In this document: positions 1-7,652 of the stretch, piece after piece | Layout of the letters: every line of letters starts with the position of its first letter | Numbering within the stretch: the first letter of the stretch is position 1 | Assembly (NCBI GenBank): GCA_963762635.1 | Contig: CAVXLQ010000003.1 | Location: forward strand, 372,001-436,000 | Direction: 5' to 3' | DNA: 64,000 bases | Source: Tenggerimyces sp963762635 | GTDB lineage: Bacteria; Actinomycetota; Actinomycetes; Propionibacteriales; Actinopolymorphaceae | The notes under the pieces: model-generated | The model's input: the letters and a program-made list of their open reading frames with translations, nothing else | What the model was told of the DNA's origin: nothing | The model's database searches: none | Position numbers and translations under genes: made by a program

Positions 1-1467
1 TACCCGCGGACGACGCGGCTCTGGCGGCGCGGTACGCCGATCGCTGAGGCTGAGGTCGTGTTCGAGGGCAAGGCCGAGGACGTCGGCGTGTGGACGTTCC
101 ACGACGACACCGAGGGCTTCGAACGCGACTTCGTCCAGCGGATGATCGACTTCTACACGTCCGAGCTCTACCTCCGCGCCGACGACGGCGAGCTGACGAA
201 GATCGAGGTCCCGGACGACGCGACCGCGAGCACGCACCGCGACTGGCTGCTCGTCGACCTGCGGACGGACTGGACCGTCGGCGACACGACCCACCCGGCT
301 GGGAGCTTGCTCGCGGCGAAGCTCGATGCCTTCCTGGCCGGCTCGCGGGAGCTGGAGCGGCTGTTCACGCCCGACGAGCACACCTCGCTCGCCGGGCACG
401 GCTGGACCCGCAACCACCTGTTCCTCAACAGGCTGCACGACGTCACCAGCCAGCTCTCCGTCCTCACTCCGGGCGAGAACGGCTGGAGCGAGGAGCCACT
501 CACCGGCGTGCCGCCGCTGTCGACGGCCTCGGTCGGCGGGACGGACTCCGACGTCGACGACGAGTACGAGCTGCACATCCAGAGCTTCGTCCGCCCCGCC
601 ACGTTCGCTCTCGGGCGGATCGGCGAGGGCCCTGCCGAGGTGCTCAAGCAGCTGCCCGAGTTCTACGACACGACCGGCGTGGCGGTGTCGCAACACTTCG
701 CTACGTCGGACGACGGCACGAAGATCCCGTACTTCCAGGTCACGCCGCCGGGCCCGGCGCCCGAGGGCGGGTGGCCGACGCTGCTCGACGGGTACGGCGG
801 CTTCGAGGTGTCGCGCGAGCCGGCGTACAGCGGGTCGGACGGGCGGTCGTGGCTGACTCGCGGCGGCGCGTACGTGCTGGCGAACATCCGCGGCGGCGGC
901 GAGTACGGGCCGGCGTGGCACGAGGCGGGGCGCGGGCACAACCGGCACCGGATCTACCAGGACTTCGCGGCCGTGGCGCGTGACCTCGTCACGCGCGGCG
1001 TCACGACCGCCGCGAAGCTCGGTATCGAGGGCGGCAGCAACGGCGGTCTCCTCACGACCGTGATGCTCACCCGCTACCCGGAGCTGTTCGGCGCGGTCGT
1101 GTCGCAGGTGCCGCTGACCGACATGCGGCGCTACTCCAAGCTCCTCGCGGGCGCGTCGTGGGTGGCGGAGTACGGCGACCCGGACGACCCCGCGGACTGG
1201 GAGTACCTGGCGACGTACTCGCCGTACCACCAGGCACGCGCCGACGTGACCTACCCGCCGATCCTGCTCACGACGTCCACCCGCGACGACCGCGTCCACC
1301 CGGCCCACGCCCGCAAGATGGCGGCCCGCCTGAGGGAGCTCGGCCACGAGGTCCACTACTACGAGAACATCGAAGGCGGCCACGGCGGCGCGGCCGACAA
1401 CAAGCAGTCGGCGTTCATGAACGCGCTCGCGTTCGAGTTCCTCTGGCAGAAGCTGGGTGGATCGTGA
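1..1467 (+). CDS. Prolyl oligopeptidase family serine peptidase, 5'-truncated by window edge
   Basis: The visible 488 residues are the C-terminal part of an S9 prolyl oligopeptidase, a cytosolic serine peptidase that cuts short peptides after proline. The frame is open from base 1 and family members run to about 700 residues, so the start and much of the beta-propeller lie outside the window; the GTG at 58 is an internal codon. The alpha/beta-hydrolase triad is complete: the nucleophilic Ser in GGSNGG (codon 1036-1038), Asp in TSTRDDRVHP and His in EGGHGG. Its stop shares a GTGA overlap with the next gene, suggesting co-transcription. Family assignment is secure; the exact substrate is not. 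Confidence 0.93.
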   Translation, partial: YPRTTRLWRRGTPIAEAEVVFEGKAEDVGVWTFHDDTEGFERDFVQRMIDFYTSELYLRADDGELTKIEVPDDATASTHRDWLLVDLRTDWTVGDTTHPAGSLLAAKLDAFLAGSRELERLFTPDEHTSLAGHGWTRNHLFLNRLHDVTSQLSVLTPGENGWSEEPLTGVPPLSTASVGGTDSDVDDEYELHIQSFVRPATFALGRIGEGPAEVLKQLPEFYDTTGVAVSQHFATSDDGTKIPYFQVTPPGPAPEGGWPTLLDGYGGFEVSREPAYSGSDGRSWLTRGGAYVLANIRGGGEYGPAWHEAGRGHNRHRIYQDFAAVARDLVTRGVTTAAKLGIEGGSNGGLLTTVMLTRYPELFGAVVSQVPLTDMRRYSKLLAGASWVAEYGDPDDPADWEYLATYSPYHQARADVTYPPILLTTSTRDDRVHPAHARKMAARLRELGHEVHYYENIEGGHGGAADNKQSAFMNALAFEFLWQKLGGS

Positions 1468-2486
1468 ACAAGGTGCCCGGCTGGGTGTCGGGCGCGGCCA
1501 CGGGGGTTGGGTCGTTGCCGTACGAGGACGTGGTCGAGGCGACGCGGACGGTCTTGGGGGAACTGCCCGACCTGCCGCACCTCCCCGAGCTCCCGGAGCG
1601 AGGGGTCTCGGCCGGCATGATCGGCCGGACGTGTGCGCTGCTCGCCGAGCTGCACGTCGACCTCCAGCCCGCCGGCTGGCGGCTCACCGCCGGGGAGGGG
1701 CTCGACGAGCGTCGGGCGAAGTCGCTCCTGGGCCAGGATCTCGACGCGCTCGAAGAGGTCGCCCAGGGCTACCGGGGCCCGCTCAAGGTGCAGGCCACCG
1801 GACCGTGGACGCTCGCCGCCAGCGTCGAGCGACCCAAGGGCGACCGCGTGCTCGCCGACCACGGCGCCCGGCGTGAGCTCGCGCAGTCACTCGCCGAAGG
1901 GCTGAAGGACCACATCGCCGACGTCCGGCGGCGCGTGCCGGGCGCGCAGGTCCTCGTGCAGCTCGACGAGCCGTCCCTGCCCGCCGTGCTCGCGGCCGGC
2001 ATCCCGACCGCGTCCGGTTTCTCCCGGCACCGGGCCGTCTCCGGGCAGGACGCGAGAGAACGGCTCGCCGAGGTCATGGCGATCATCGAGGCCGCCGGAG
2101 CGTTCCCGCTCGTGCACTCCTGCGCGGCCAACGTCCCGTTCGCGCTGCTGCACGCCGCCGGTGCGCGCGGACTCTCGTTCGACATCCACCAGATCACCGA
2201 CGCCCAGTTCGAGCAGCTCGGCGTGGCGGTCGACGACGGGGTCGCGCTGTTCGTCGGCGCCGTGCCGTCGGTCGACCCCGACCCGGCGAACCGGCGTCCG
2301 CCGATGACCGACGCGGACGTCGCGCGGCAGGTCACGACGTTCGTCCGCAGGATCGGCTTCGGCGAGGACCTCGCCGCCACGGGAACAGTGATCACGCCGA
2401 CCTGCGGGCTCGCCGGAGCCTCACCCGACTGGGCCAGGCGAGCCATGGAGCTCGCGAAACAGGCCGCCACACTGACGAAAAGGTAA
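1464..2486 (+). CDS. Cobalamin-independent methionine synthase-like protein (MetE C-terminal fold)
   Basis: A 340-residue protein matching the zinc-binding barrel of cobalamin-independent methionine synthase. Zn ligands appear present as His and Cys in VHSCAAN and a distal Cys in TPTCGLAG. It lacks the N-terminal half of full MetE (about 750 residues), so it belongs to the short MetE-like family often found near ligA in actinobacteria; the methyl donor it uses is unknown. The GTG at 1464 was chosen because it overlaps the preceding stop as GTGA and gives the conserved N-terminus (GVGSLP near residue 15). The TAA stop at 2484-2486 touches the inverted repeat that precedes the next gene. Confidence 0.85.
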   Translation: MNKVPGWVSGAATGVGSLPYEDVVEATRTVLGELPDLPHLPELPERGVSAGMIGRTCALLAELHVDLQPAGWRLTAGEGLDERRAKSLLGQDLDALEEVAQGYRGPLKVQATGPWTLAASVERPKGDRVLADHGARRELAQSLAEGLKDHIADVRRRVPGAQVLVQLDEPSLPAVLAAGIPTASGFSRHRAVSGQDARERLAEVMAIIEAAGAFPLVHSCAANVPFALLHAAGARGLSFDIHQITDAQFEQLGVAVDDGVALFVGAVPSVDPDPANRRPPMTDADVARQVTTFVRRIGFGEDLAATGTVITPTCGLAGASPDWARRAMELAKQAATLTKR

Positions 2487-2511
2487 GTACCGAACGAAAT
2501 AGTCGGTACTT
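2485..2511. promoter_or_regulatory. Inverted repeat, probable operator upstream of the imine-reductase-like gene
   Basis: Perfect 9-bp arms AAGTACCGA (2485-2493) and TCGGTACTT (2503-2511) are separated by 9 bp, giving half-sites about 18 bp apart as expected for a winged-helix dimer. It lies 34 bp before the GTG at 2546. Genes of this reductase family are often next to HxlR-type regulators that bind AAGTA/TACTT-like sites, but no such regulator is encoded here. The regulator class is inference. Confidence 0.6.
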
Positions 2512-2545
2512 GTGCGGACGTCAGGGACTCCGCAGGATCGAAGAC

Positions 2546-3402
2546 GTGAACATCACCGTTATCGGCCTCGGCCCGATGGGCCAGGCCATGGTCGACGTCT
2601 TCCTCGACCACCAGCACCAGGTCACCGTCTGGAACCGCACCGCCAGCCGCGCCGACGCCGTCGTGGCGCGCGGCGCCATCCTCGCCAAGACCCCGGCGGA
2701 GGCCGTCGCGGCGAGCGACCTGATCGTCCTCAGCCTCACCGACTACCAGGCGATGTACGCGATCCTCGACGGCATCGACGACCTCTCGACCAAGACCATC
2801 GTCAACCTCAGCTCCGACACCCCCGACGAGAGCCGCAAGGCCGGGAAGTGGGCCCGCGAGAAGGGCGCCGCGTTCGTCACCGGCGGCGTGATGGTCCCCG
2901 CGCCGATGGTCGGGGCCGAGGGCTCGTACGTCTACTACAGCGGGCCGGCGGAGGAGTTCGACGCGTACGCCGACGAGCTCGCGCTGCTCGGCAAGCCCGA
3001 GTACGTCGGAGCGGACGACGGCCTCGCGCAGCTCTGGTACCAGGCACAGCTCGACGTCTTCCTCACCTCGCTGGCCTCGTTCCTGCACGCGGCGGCGCTG
3101 CTCGAGGAGGCGGGCGTCAAGCCGTCCGAGTTCGCGCCCTGGGCTGCCTCCACGCTGCAGCTCGCGGCACCGTTCCTCACCGACGCGGCCGAGCAGATCG
3201 AGGCGGGCGAGCATCCCGGCGACCTCAGCACCGTGCTGATGATGGGCGCGACCGCCGACCACGTCGTCGGCGCGAGCGAGGCGGCAGGCGTCGACACCGC
3301 GCTGCCGAAGGCCGTCCAGACGCACTGTACCGGAAGGCGATCGAGGCCGGCCACGGCAAGGACAACTGGACCGCGTTGTACGAGGTCATCAAGCCCCGCT
3401 GA
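2546..3402 (+). CDS. NAD(P)-binding imine-reductase / 6-phosphogluconate-dehydrogenase-like protein, apparent frameshift near 3314-3321
   Basis: The N-terminal Rossmann domain has the dinucleotide motif GLGPMG at residues 7-12 and the family signature GGVMVPAPMVG. It is followed by the helical C-terminal domain of the beta-hydroxyacid dehydrogenase/imine reductase family. The reaction is probably NADPH-dependent reduction of an imine or carbonyl; the substrate is unknown. The GTG at 2546 gives the canonical N-terminus; a TTG at 2510 inside the operator is a weaker option. In the uncorrected sequence the frame breaks near 3314-3321 and runs on into ligA. The normal C-terminus (LYRKAIEAGHGKDNW...EVIKPR) is in another frame and ends at 3402. 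Removing two single bases restores about 284 residues. It is probably a sequence error, but could be a real mutation. Confidence 0.8.
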
Positions 3403-3433
3403 ATGTCGCCGGCTGGCGGTAACGTTCCGTCTC

Positions 3434-5524
3434 ATGAGCAAGCAGGTGGCCGGCATCCCGAAGAAGGCGCTCGAGCGTCACGCGGAACTCGTGACCGTGA
3501 TCGAGGAGCACAACTATCGGTATCACGTGCTCGACCGCCCGACGGTCTCCGACGGGCAGTACGACACGTTGATCCGCGAGCTCCGCGAGATCGAGGCGAA
3601 GCATCCGGAGCTCGTGACGCCGGACTCGCCGACGCAGAAGGTCGGCGGGGCTACGTTCGAGACGGGGTTCGCGCCGGTGGAGCACCTCGAGCGGATGATG
3701 TCGCTCGACAACGCGTTCACGCTGGAGGAGCTGCGCGCCTGGGCGGCGCGGGCAGAGCGCGACGTGGGCTCCGAGGCCGAGTTCCTGTGCGAGATGAAGA
3801 TCGACGGGCTCGCGGTCGACCTGGTGTACGAGAAGGGCCGGCTCGTCCGAGCTGCCACGCGCGGGGATGGGCGTACGGGCGAGGACATCACGCTGAACGT
3901 CCGCACGATCGACTCGGTGCCGGTGCGGCTCACCAGCAAGGGCGCGCCGCCCATCCCTGACCTGCTCGAGGTGCGCGGCGAGGCCTTCTTCGGGCTGAAG
4001 GAGTTCGAGGAGCTGAACGCCTCGCTGGTCGAGGAGGGCAAGGCACCGTTCGCCAACCCACGCAACTCCGCGGCCGGCTCGCTGCGCCAGAAGGACCCGC
4101 GGGTGACGGCGAAGCGGAAGCTGCGCTTCCTCTCCCACGGCGTCGGCAAGCGCGAGGGCTGGCAGCCGAAGCGGCTGTCCGAGGCGTACGACGCGCTCCG
4201 CGCCTGGGGCCTGCCGGTGAGCGAGCAGGTCCAGCTGCGGCGCACTCTCGACGAGGTGGACGAGTACGCGATCAAGCTCGGTGAGAAGCGGCACTCGCTC
4301 GACCACGAGATCGACGGCGTGGTGGTGAAGATCGACCAGATCTCGCTGCAGCGCCAGCTCGGCTCGACGTCGCGCGCGCCGCGGTGGGCGATCGCGTTCA
4401 AGTGGCCGCCCGAGGAGGTCAACACCAAGCTCGTCGACATTCGCGTGAACGTCGGCCGCACCGGGCGCGTGACGCCGTACGGCGTGATGGAGCCGGTGAA
4501 GGTCGCCGGGTCGACGGTCGAGTTCGCGACACTGCACAACGCGCAGGAGGTCAAGCGCAAGGGCGTGCTGATCGGCGACACGATCGTGCTGCGCAAGGCC
4601 GGCGACGTGATCCCGGAGATCCTCGGGCCGGTGGTCGACCTGCGCGACGGGTCCGAGGTCGAGTGGGTGATGCCTTCGCAGTGCCCCGAGTGCGGGTTCG
4701 ACCTGCGGCCGGCCAAGGAGGACGACGTCGACCTGCGCTGCCCGAACACGCGGTCGTGTCCGGCGCAGCTGCGCGAGCGGCTGTTCCACCTCGGCGGGCG
4801 GGGCGCGTTCGACATCGAGGTGCTCGGCTACAAGTCGGGGATGGCGATGCTCGACGAGGGGCTGATCTCCGACGAGGGTGACCTGTTCTCGCTGGACGAG
4901 GAGAAGCTGAAGGGGTCGACGTACTTCACCACGAAGGACGGCGAGCTGTCGGCGAACGCCCGCGGCTTGTTGGCCAACCTCGAGACCGCGAAGACGCGGC
5001 CGTTGTGGCGCGCGCTCGTCGCCCTGTCGATCCGGCACGTCGGCCCGACCGCGGCGCAAGCCCTGGCGCGGGCGTTCGGCGATCTGGACCGGATCGCGAC
5101 GGCGCCGGAGGAGGAGCTCTCGAACGCCGAGGGCGTGGGGCCGACGATCGCGAAGTCGATCGTGGAGTGGTTCACCGTCGACTGGCACCGCGAGATCGTG
5201 GCGAAGTGGCGTTCGGCCGGGGTACGGCTGGCCGAGGACATCGTCGACGACGGGCCGAAGCCGCTGGCCGGCATGACGGTCGTGGTGACGGGGTCGTTGG
5301 AAGGCTTCTCGCGCGACGAGGCCTCGGAGTTGGTGTCGGCCCGCGGTGGGAAGGTGTCGGGCTCGGTGTCGAAGAAGACGGCGTTCGTCGTGGTCGGCGA
5401 CAACCCTGGGTCGAAGTTCGACAAGGCCCGCGAGTTGGGGGTGCCGGTGCTGGACGAGTCCGGCTTCCGCGTACTGCTCGAGTCCGGCCCGGATGCGGCG
5501 AAGGAGGTCGCGCTCAGCGATTGA
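3434..5524 (+). CDS. ligA: NAD-dependent DNA ligase LigA
   Basis: A full-length 696-residue ligase that seals nicks in duplex DNA using NAD+ in replication and repair. The adenylated lysine is K122 in KIDG. An OB fold and a four-cysteine zinc module follow (CPEC, then CPNTRSC), then helix-hairpin-helix repeats, then a C-terminal BRCT domain from about residue 610. The ATG at 3434 gives the standard length. Its last 210 bases (5315-5524) are repeated almost exactly at 5666-5875. The final bases also read, on the opposite strand, as the end of a WYL regulator, suggesting that ligA and the regulator were once convergent and overlapping. Confidence 0.97.
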   Translation: MSKQVAGIPKKALERHAELVTVIEEHNYRYHVLDRPTVSDGQYDTLIRELREIEAKHPELVTPDSPTQKVGGATFETGFAPVEHLERMMSLDNAFTLEELRAWAARAERDVGSEAEFLCEMKIDGLAVDLVYEKGRLVRAATRGDGRTGEDITLNVRTIDSVPVRLTSKGAPPIPDLLEVRGEAFFGLKEFEELNASLVEEGKAPFANPRNSAAGSLRQKDPRVTAKRKLRFLSHGVGKREGWQPKRLSEAYDALRAWGLPVSEQVQLRRTLDEVDEYAIKLGEKRHSLDHEIDGVVVKIDQISLQRQLGSTSRAPRWAIAFKWPPEEVNTKLVDIRVNVGRTGRVTPYGVMEPVKVAGSTVEFATLHNAQEVKRKGVLIGDTIVLRKAGDVIPEILGPVVDLRDGSEVEWVMPSQCPECGFDLRPAKEDDVDLRCPNTRSCPAQLRERLFHLGGRGAFDIEVLGYKSGMAMLDEGLISDEGDLFSLDEEKLKGSTYFTTKDGELSANARGLLANLETAKTRPLWRALVALSIRHVGPTAAQALARAFGDLDRIATAPEEELSNAEGVGPTIAKSIVEWFTVDWHREIVAKWRSAGVRLAEDIVDDGPKPLAGMTVVVTGSLEGFSRDEASELVSARGGKVSGSVSKKTAFVVVGDNPGSKFDKARELGVPVLDESGFRVLLESGPDAAKEVALSD

Positions 5525-5665
5525 GCTCGAGCTGGCCGGCCGCGTTGGCGAGCAGGACCTCGCGGACGCGGTCCGGCTCGAGCACTCCGCCTCGAGCCAG
5601 CCGTCCTCGTCGGGCTCGCTGAACTGCTTGCTCTTGGCGTACGCCCAGCCCGCTCGGACGAGCGG
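5514..5665 (-). pseudogene. Fragment of the WYL regulator 3' end
   Basis: Bases 5526-5612 equivalent and onward match 9553-9755 with about seven mismatches and one 64-bp internal deletion (bases 9613-9676 of the intact copy are missing). The fragment encodes only the last C-terminal residues of the regulator, including the terminal QLELNR stop shared with ligA's 3' end. It has no start and cannot make a regulator. It is more diverged than the adjacent ligA copy. Confidence 0.85.
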
Positions 5666-5875
5666 GACGAGGCCTCGGAGTTGGTGTCGGCCCGCGGTGG
5701 GAAGGTGTCGGGCTCGGTGTCGAAGAAGACCGCGTTCGTCGTGGTCGGCGACGACCCTGGGTCGAAGTTCGACAAGGCCCGCGAGTTGGGGGTGCCGGTG
5801 CTGGACGAGTCCGGCTTCCGCGTACTGCTCGAGTCCGGCCCAGATGCGGCGAAGGAGGTCGCGCTCAGCGATTGA
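5666..5875 (+). pseudogene. Duplicate of the LigA BRCT-domain 3' end
   Basis: A second copy of the last 210 bases of ligA. It encodes the terminal part of the BRCT domain (SARGGKVSGSVSKKTAFVVV onward) and the same ALSD stop. A GTG-initiated frame exists inside it, but there is no ribosome binding site and no catalytic domain, so I treat it as a non-functional remnant. Its end overlaps the 3' end of the convergent kinase gene. Confidence 0.88.
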
Positions 5876-5876
5876 G
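5861..5876. repeat. 16-bp direct repeat, left boundary of the kinase-XRE-vWA cassette
   Basis: GCGCTCAGCGATTGAG occurs here, at 5510-5525 (end of intact ligA) and at 9537-9552 (end of the vWA gene). The copies at 5861 and 9537 bracket a 3.66-kb segment. They give the kinase its last residues (LNR) and the vWA protein its last residues (ALSD). It resembles an insertion-site duplication, though no transposase or integrase is present. Confidence 0.75.
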
Positions 5877-6917
5877 GACGGCGACGGCGAGCAGTGCTAT
5901 GCCCGCGATCAGCAGGAGCCAGGCCACCGCCGGTGGGCGCCGGCGGGCCGGTCGGCGGTCGGCCAGGCTTACGGTCGGCGGGTCGGATGGTGTGGCAGCG
6001 GCCGGCTCCTGGGTGACCGTGGCGGCGAGCGGCGTCGGTCCGGATGTGGGGGAGAGCTGTTCCTTCGGGCCGGTCTCGCCCCACCCGGCCGGCAGCGGCG
6101 GCAGGTGGTCGAAGACCTCGACCGGGTCGGCTGGGTCGATGGCGTACGCCACGTTGCCAGCTTCTCGAAGCTCGCCCAGCCGCGAGCGGACCTCCAAGGC
6201 CGAAGCCGGCCGGGACGCCGGGTTCTCGTCGAGCAGCTCCGCGAGCAGCCGCAGGAGGACGTTCGATCCCGGCAGACCGTCGAGTCCGCGGTCGTCCGGC
6301 GGTCCATTGCCAGCCAGCATCTGCCTCATCACCACGCCCAGGGCGAACAGATCCTGAGCCGGCGCCGGGTCGGCGCCACGATAGGCCTCCGGGGAGAGGT
6401 AGCCGGGGGTGCCGAGGACGACGTTCACCACGGTCAGGCGCGGGCCGTCGAAGGCGGCCGCGATACCGAAGTCGCCGAGCCGCAGTCGCGGTCGGCCCTG
6501 CCCGGTGGCATCCAGCAGCAGGTTGCTGGGCTTCACGTCGCGATGCGCGAACCCGGCGGCGTGGACGGCGACCAACGCGTCCGCGGCTTGGTAGGCCAGT
6601 TCGATCACCCAGCCCTCGGGCAGCGCCCCGAAGTCGCCGAGCAACGTGGCCACGGATCCGCCGCGCACGACCTCCATCGTGAACAGGACCCGGTCGTCCT
6701 CGCCGACCCAGTTGCGCGGCGCCAGCGTGTGCGGGTGCTGGACGACCCGTTTGGCCTCGCGGATGAAGCGGATCAGAGACTCGGAGTCCACGGTACGCAG
6801 CACCTTGGCGGCGACGTACTCCAGCTCACGGTGGTCCCAAGCGCGCCAGACCGCACCGGAGCCGCCGGCGTCGAGGACATCGATGAGCTCGAAGCGCCCA
6901 CCCGCGATGTCGCCCAC
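5865..6917 (-). CDS. Membrane-anchored serine/threonine protein kinase
   Basis: A 350-residue Hanks-type kinase. It has a glycine-rich loop (DAGGSGAV, residues 16-23), ATP-binding lysine K38 in AAKVL, the catalytic loop HRDVKPSN with D127, DFG at 149-151 and a SPE motif after the activation segment. A proline/threonine-rich linker leads to one C-terminal transmembrane helix (about 325-347) ending in LNR, with almost nothing outside, so there is no PASTA or other sensor domain. It lies 69 bp downstream of the XRE gene on the same strand. Its final codons come from the repeat shared with ligA and the WYL gene, so the native C-terminus may have been replaced at the cassette boundary. The substrate is unknown; the XRE protein or the vWA protein is a plausible partner. 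Confidence 0.9.
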   Translation of the reverse strand: MGDIAGGRFELIDVLDAGGSGAVWRAWDHRELEYVAAKVLRTVDSESLIRFIREAKRVVQHPHTLAPRNWVGEDDRVLFTMEVVRGGSVATLLGDFGALPEGWVIELAYQAADALVAVHAAGFAHRDVKPSNLLLDATGQGRPRLRLGDFGIAAAFDGPRLTVVNVVLGTPGYLSPEAYRGADPAPAQDLFALGVVMRQMLAGNGPPDDRGLDGLPGSNVLLRLLAELLDENPASRPASALEVRSRLGELREAGNVAYAIDPADPVEVFDHLPPLPAGWGETGPKEQLSPTSGPTPLAATVTQEPAAATPSDPPTVSLADRRPARRRPPAVAWLLLIAGIALLAVAVLNR

Positions 6918-6986
6918 GTCGTACCCCCACGCTGCCTCGCTCCGGGACCGCTCGCCAGAATGCCACAGGCCTAGGCCGCCAGAGGC

Positions 6987-7508
6987 CTAGCCGCCAGAGA
7001 CCATCCGGAAGTGTTCGACGGCGTCCTTGGTACGGCCGGTCCCGTAGACCCGCAGCACCTCGGCCAACGTCGGGAACGCCGGCTCGAGGAGGGCCGCGGC
7101 CCGGGCCAGATCGTCGGCACTCGCCGCCCAGCGCAGCACGTCCTGGACGTGGGTCGCCCCTTCGTGGCGCAGCGTGGTCGTGGTGCGGGTCAGCACGCTG
7201 CCCGGAGCCTCCGCCTCCACCTCGGCCAAGGCGGCAGCCGCCGCCACCTGGCCGCTGCGAACGGTCGGCGCAAGCTGCATCAGCCTTTGCAAGCGGTGGA
7301 CAGCAGTGGGATTGCCGATCTTGAGCCGGTTTCCGGAGGCGAGCTGACTCACCATCGGGGCCGACAGACCGAGCACCCGCGCGAGCTTGGCGCGGGAGAT
7401 GCCGAAGGTCTCGGTGAGCTCGTCGATGACCTCGACGAGTGGCGCCCCGTAGAGGCGCGCCTGTTCGGCGTGGTTACGGGCCGCGAGCGACTCCGAGTCC
7501 TCACTCAT
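6987..7508 (-). CDS. XRE-family helix-turn-helix regulator
   Basis: A 173-residue protein with a lambda-repressor-like HTH at about residues 36-60 (GISRAKLARVLGLSAPMVSQ). The alpha-helical C-terminal region has no recognised enzymatic motif. The ATG at 7508 has a good ribosome site (GGAGGTG) five bases upstream. It is transcribed ahead of the kinase gene and divergently from the vWA gene. The palindrome at 7610-7625 in the shared 144-bp intergenic space is the obvious candidate operator. Autoregulation and control by the kinase are inference. Confidence 0.87.
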   Translation of the reverse strand: MSEDSESLAARNHAEQARLYGAPLVEVIDELTETFGISRAKLARVLGLSAPMVSQLASGNRLKIGNPTAVHRLQRLMQLAPTVRSGQVAAAAALAEVEAEAPGSVLTRTTTTLRHEGATHVQDVLRWAASADDLARAAALLEPAFPTLAEVLRVYGTGRTKDAVEHFRMVSGG

Positions 7509-7583
7509 CAGTCACCTCCAGACACCTGTCAGCTTCCCAGTAGTGAATCACGATGGCCCGATCCTACGCCGCGATGGAGGGAC

Positions 7584-7625
7584 TTGACTCTAGCCGGCGA
7601 TCTCTCTACGTTTACAAATGTAAAC
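7584..7625 (+). promoter_or_regulatory. Promoter of the vWA gene with an overlapping palindromic operator
   Basis: TTGACT at 7584-7589 and TACGTT at 7607-7612 are spaced by 17 bp, a good housekeeping-type promoter for the gene at 7653. The palindrome GTTTACA-AA-TGTAAAC at 7610-7625 has perfect 7-bp arms, is strikingly AT-rich for this genome and overlaps the -10 end and start region. A repressor bound here would block transcription; the XRE protein is the likely ligand. Confidence 0.65.
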
Positions 7626-7652
7626 GCTTCGCCGAAGTCAGGGAGACGGGGC

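Larger units (their letters stand above)
5315..5875. repeat. Tandem duplication: ligA 3' end copied at 351-bp offset
   Basis: Bases 5315-5524 and 5666-5875 align without gaps at a constant offset of 351 and differ at only three positions that I can find. The 141 bases between them resemble the 3' end of the WYL regulator gene at 9541-9755. The unit is therefore ligA tail plus regulator tail, consistent with a tandem duplication spanning the ligA/regulator junction. Confidence 0.93.

Noticed and set aside
1769..3325. Long antisense open frames opposite metE-like, ligA and ilvD genes
   Set aside because: High-GC coding DNA leaves the antisense frames open; they lack ribosome sites and the encoded proteins show no domain pattern, while the opposite strand carries unmistakable enzymes.
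2510..5524. A single 1004-codon open frame that fuses the imine-reductase-like protein to LigA
   Set aside because: The fusion arises only from a frame break near 3314-3321; the normal reductase C-terminus exists in another frame, ending at 3402, and ligA has its own ATG at 3434.
5681..5875. A 64-codon open frame encoding a BRCT-like fragment
   Set aside because: It is the duplicated ligA 3' end without a ribosome site or own domain, so it is best seen as a pseudogene fragment.
7011..7652. An N-terminal extension of the vWA gene by 214 codons
   Set aside because: The extension overlaps the antisense XRE gene and would put the signal peptide in the middle; the promoter and ribosome site point to the ATG at 7653.
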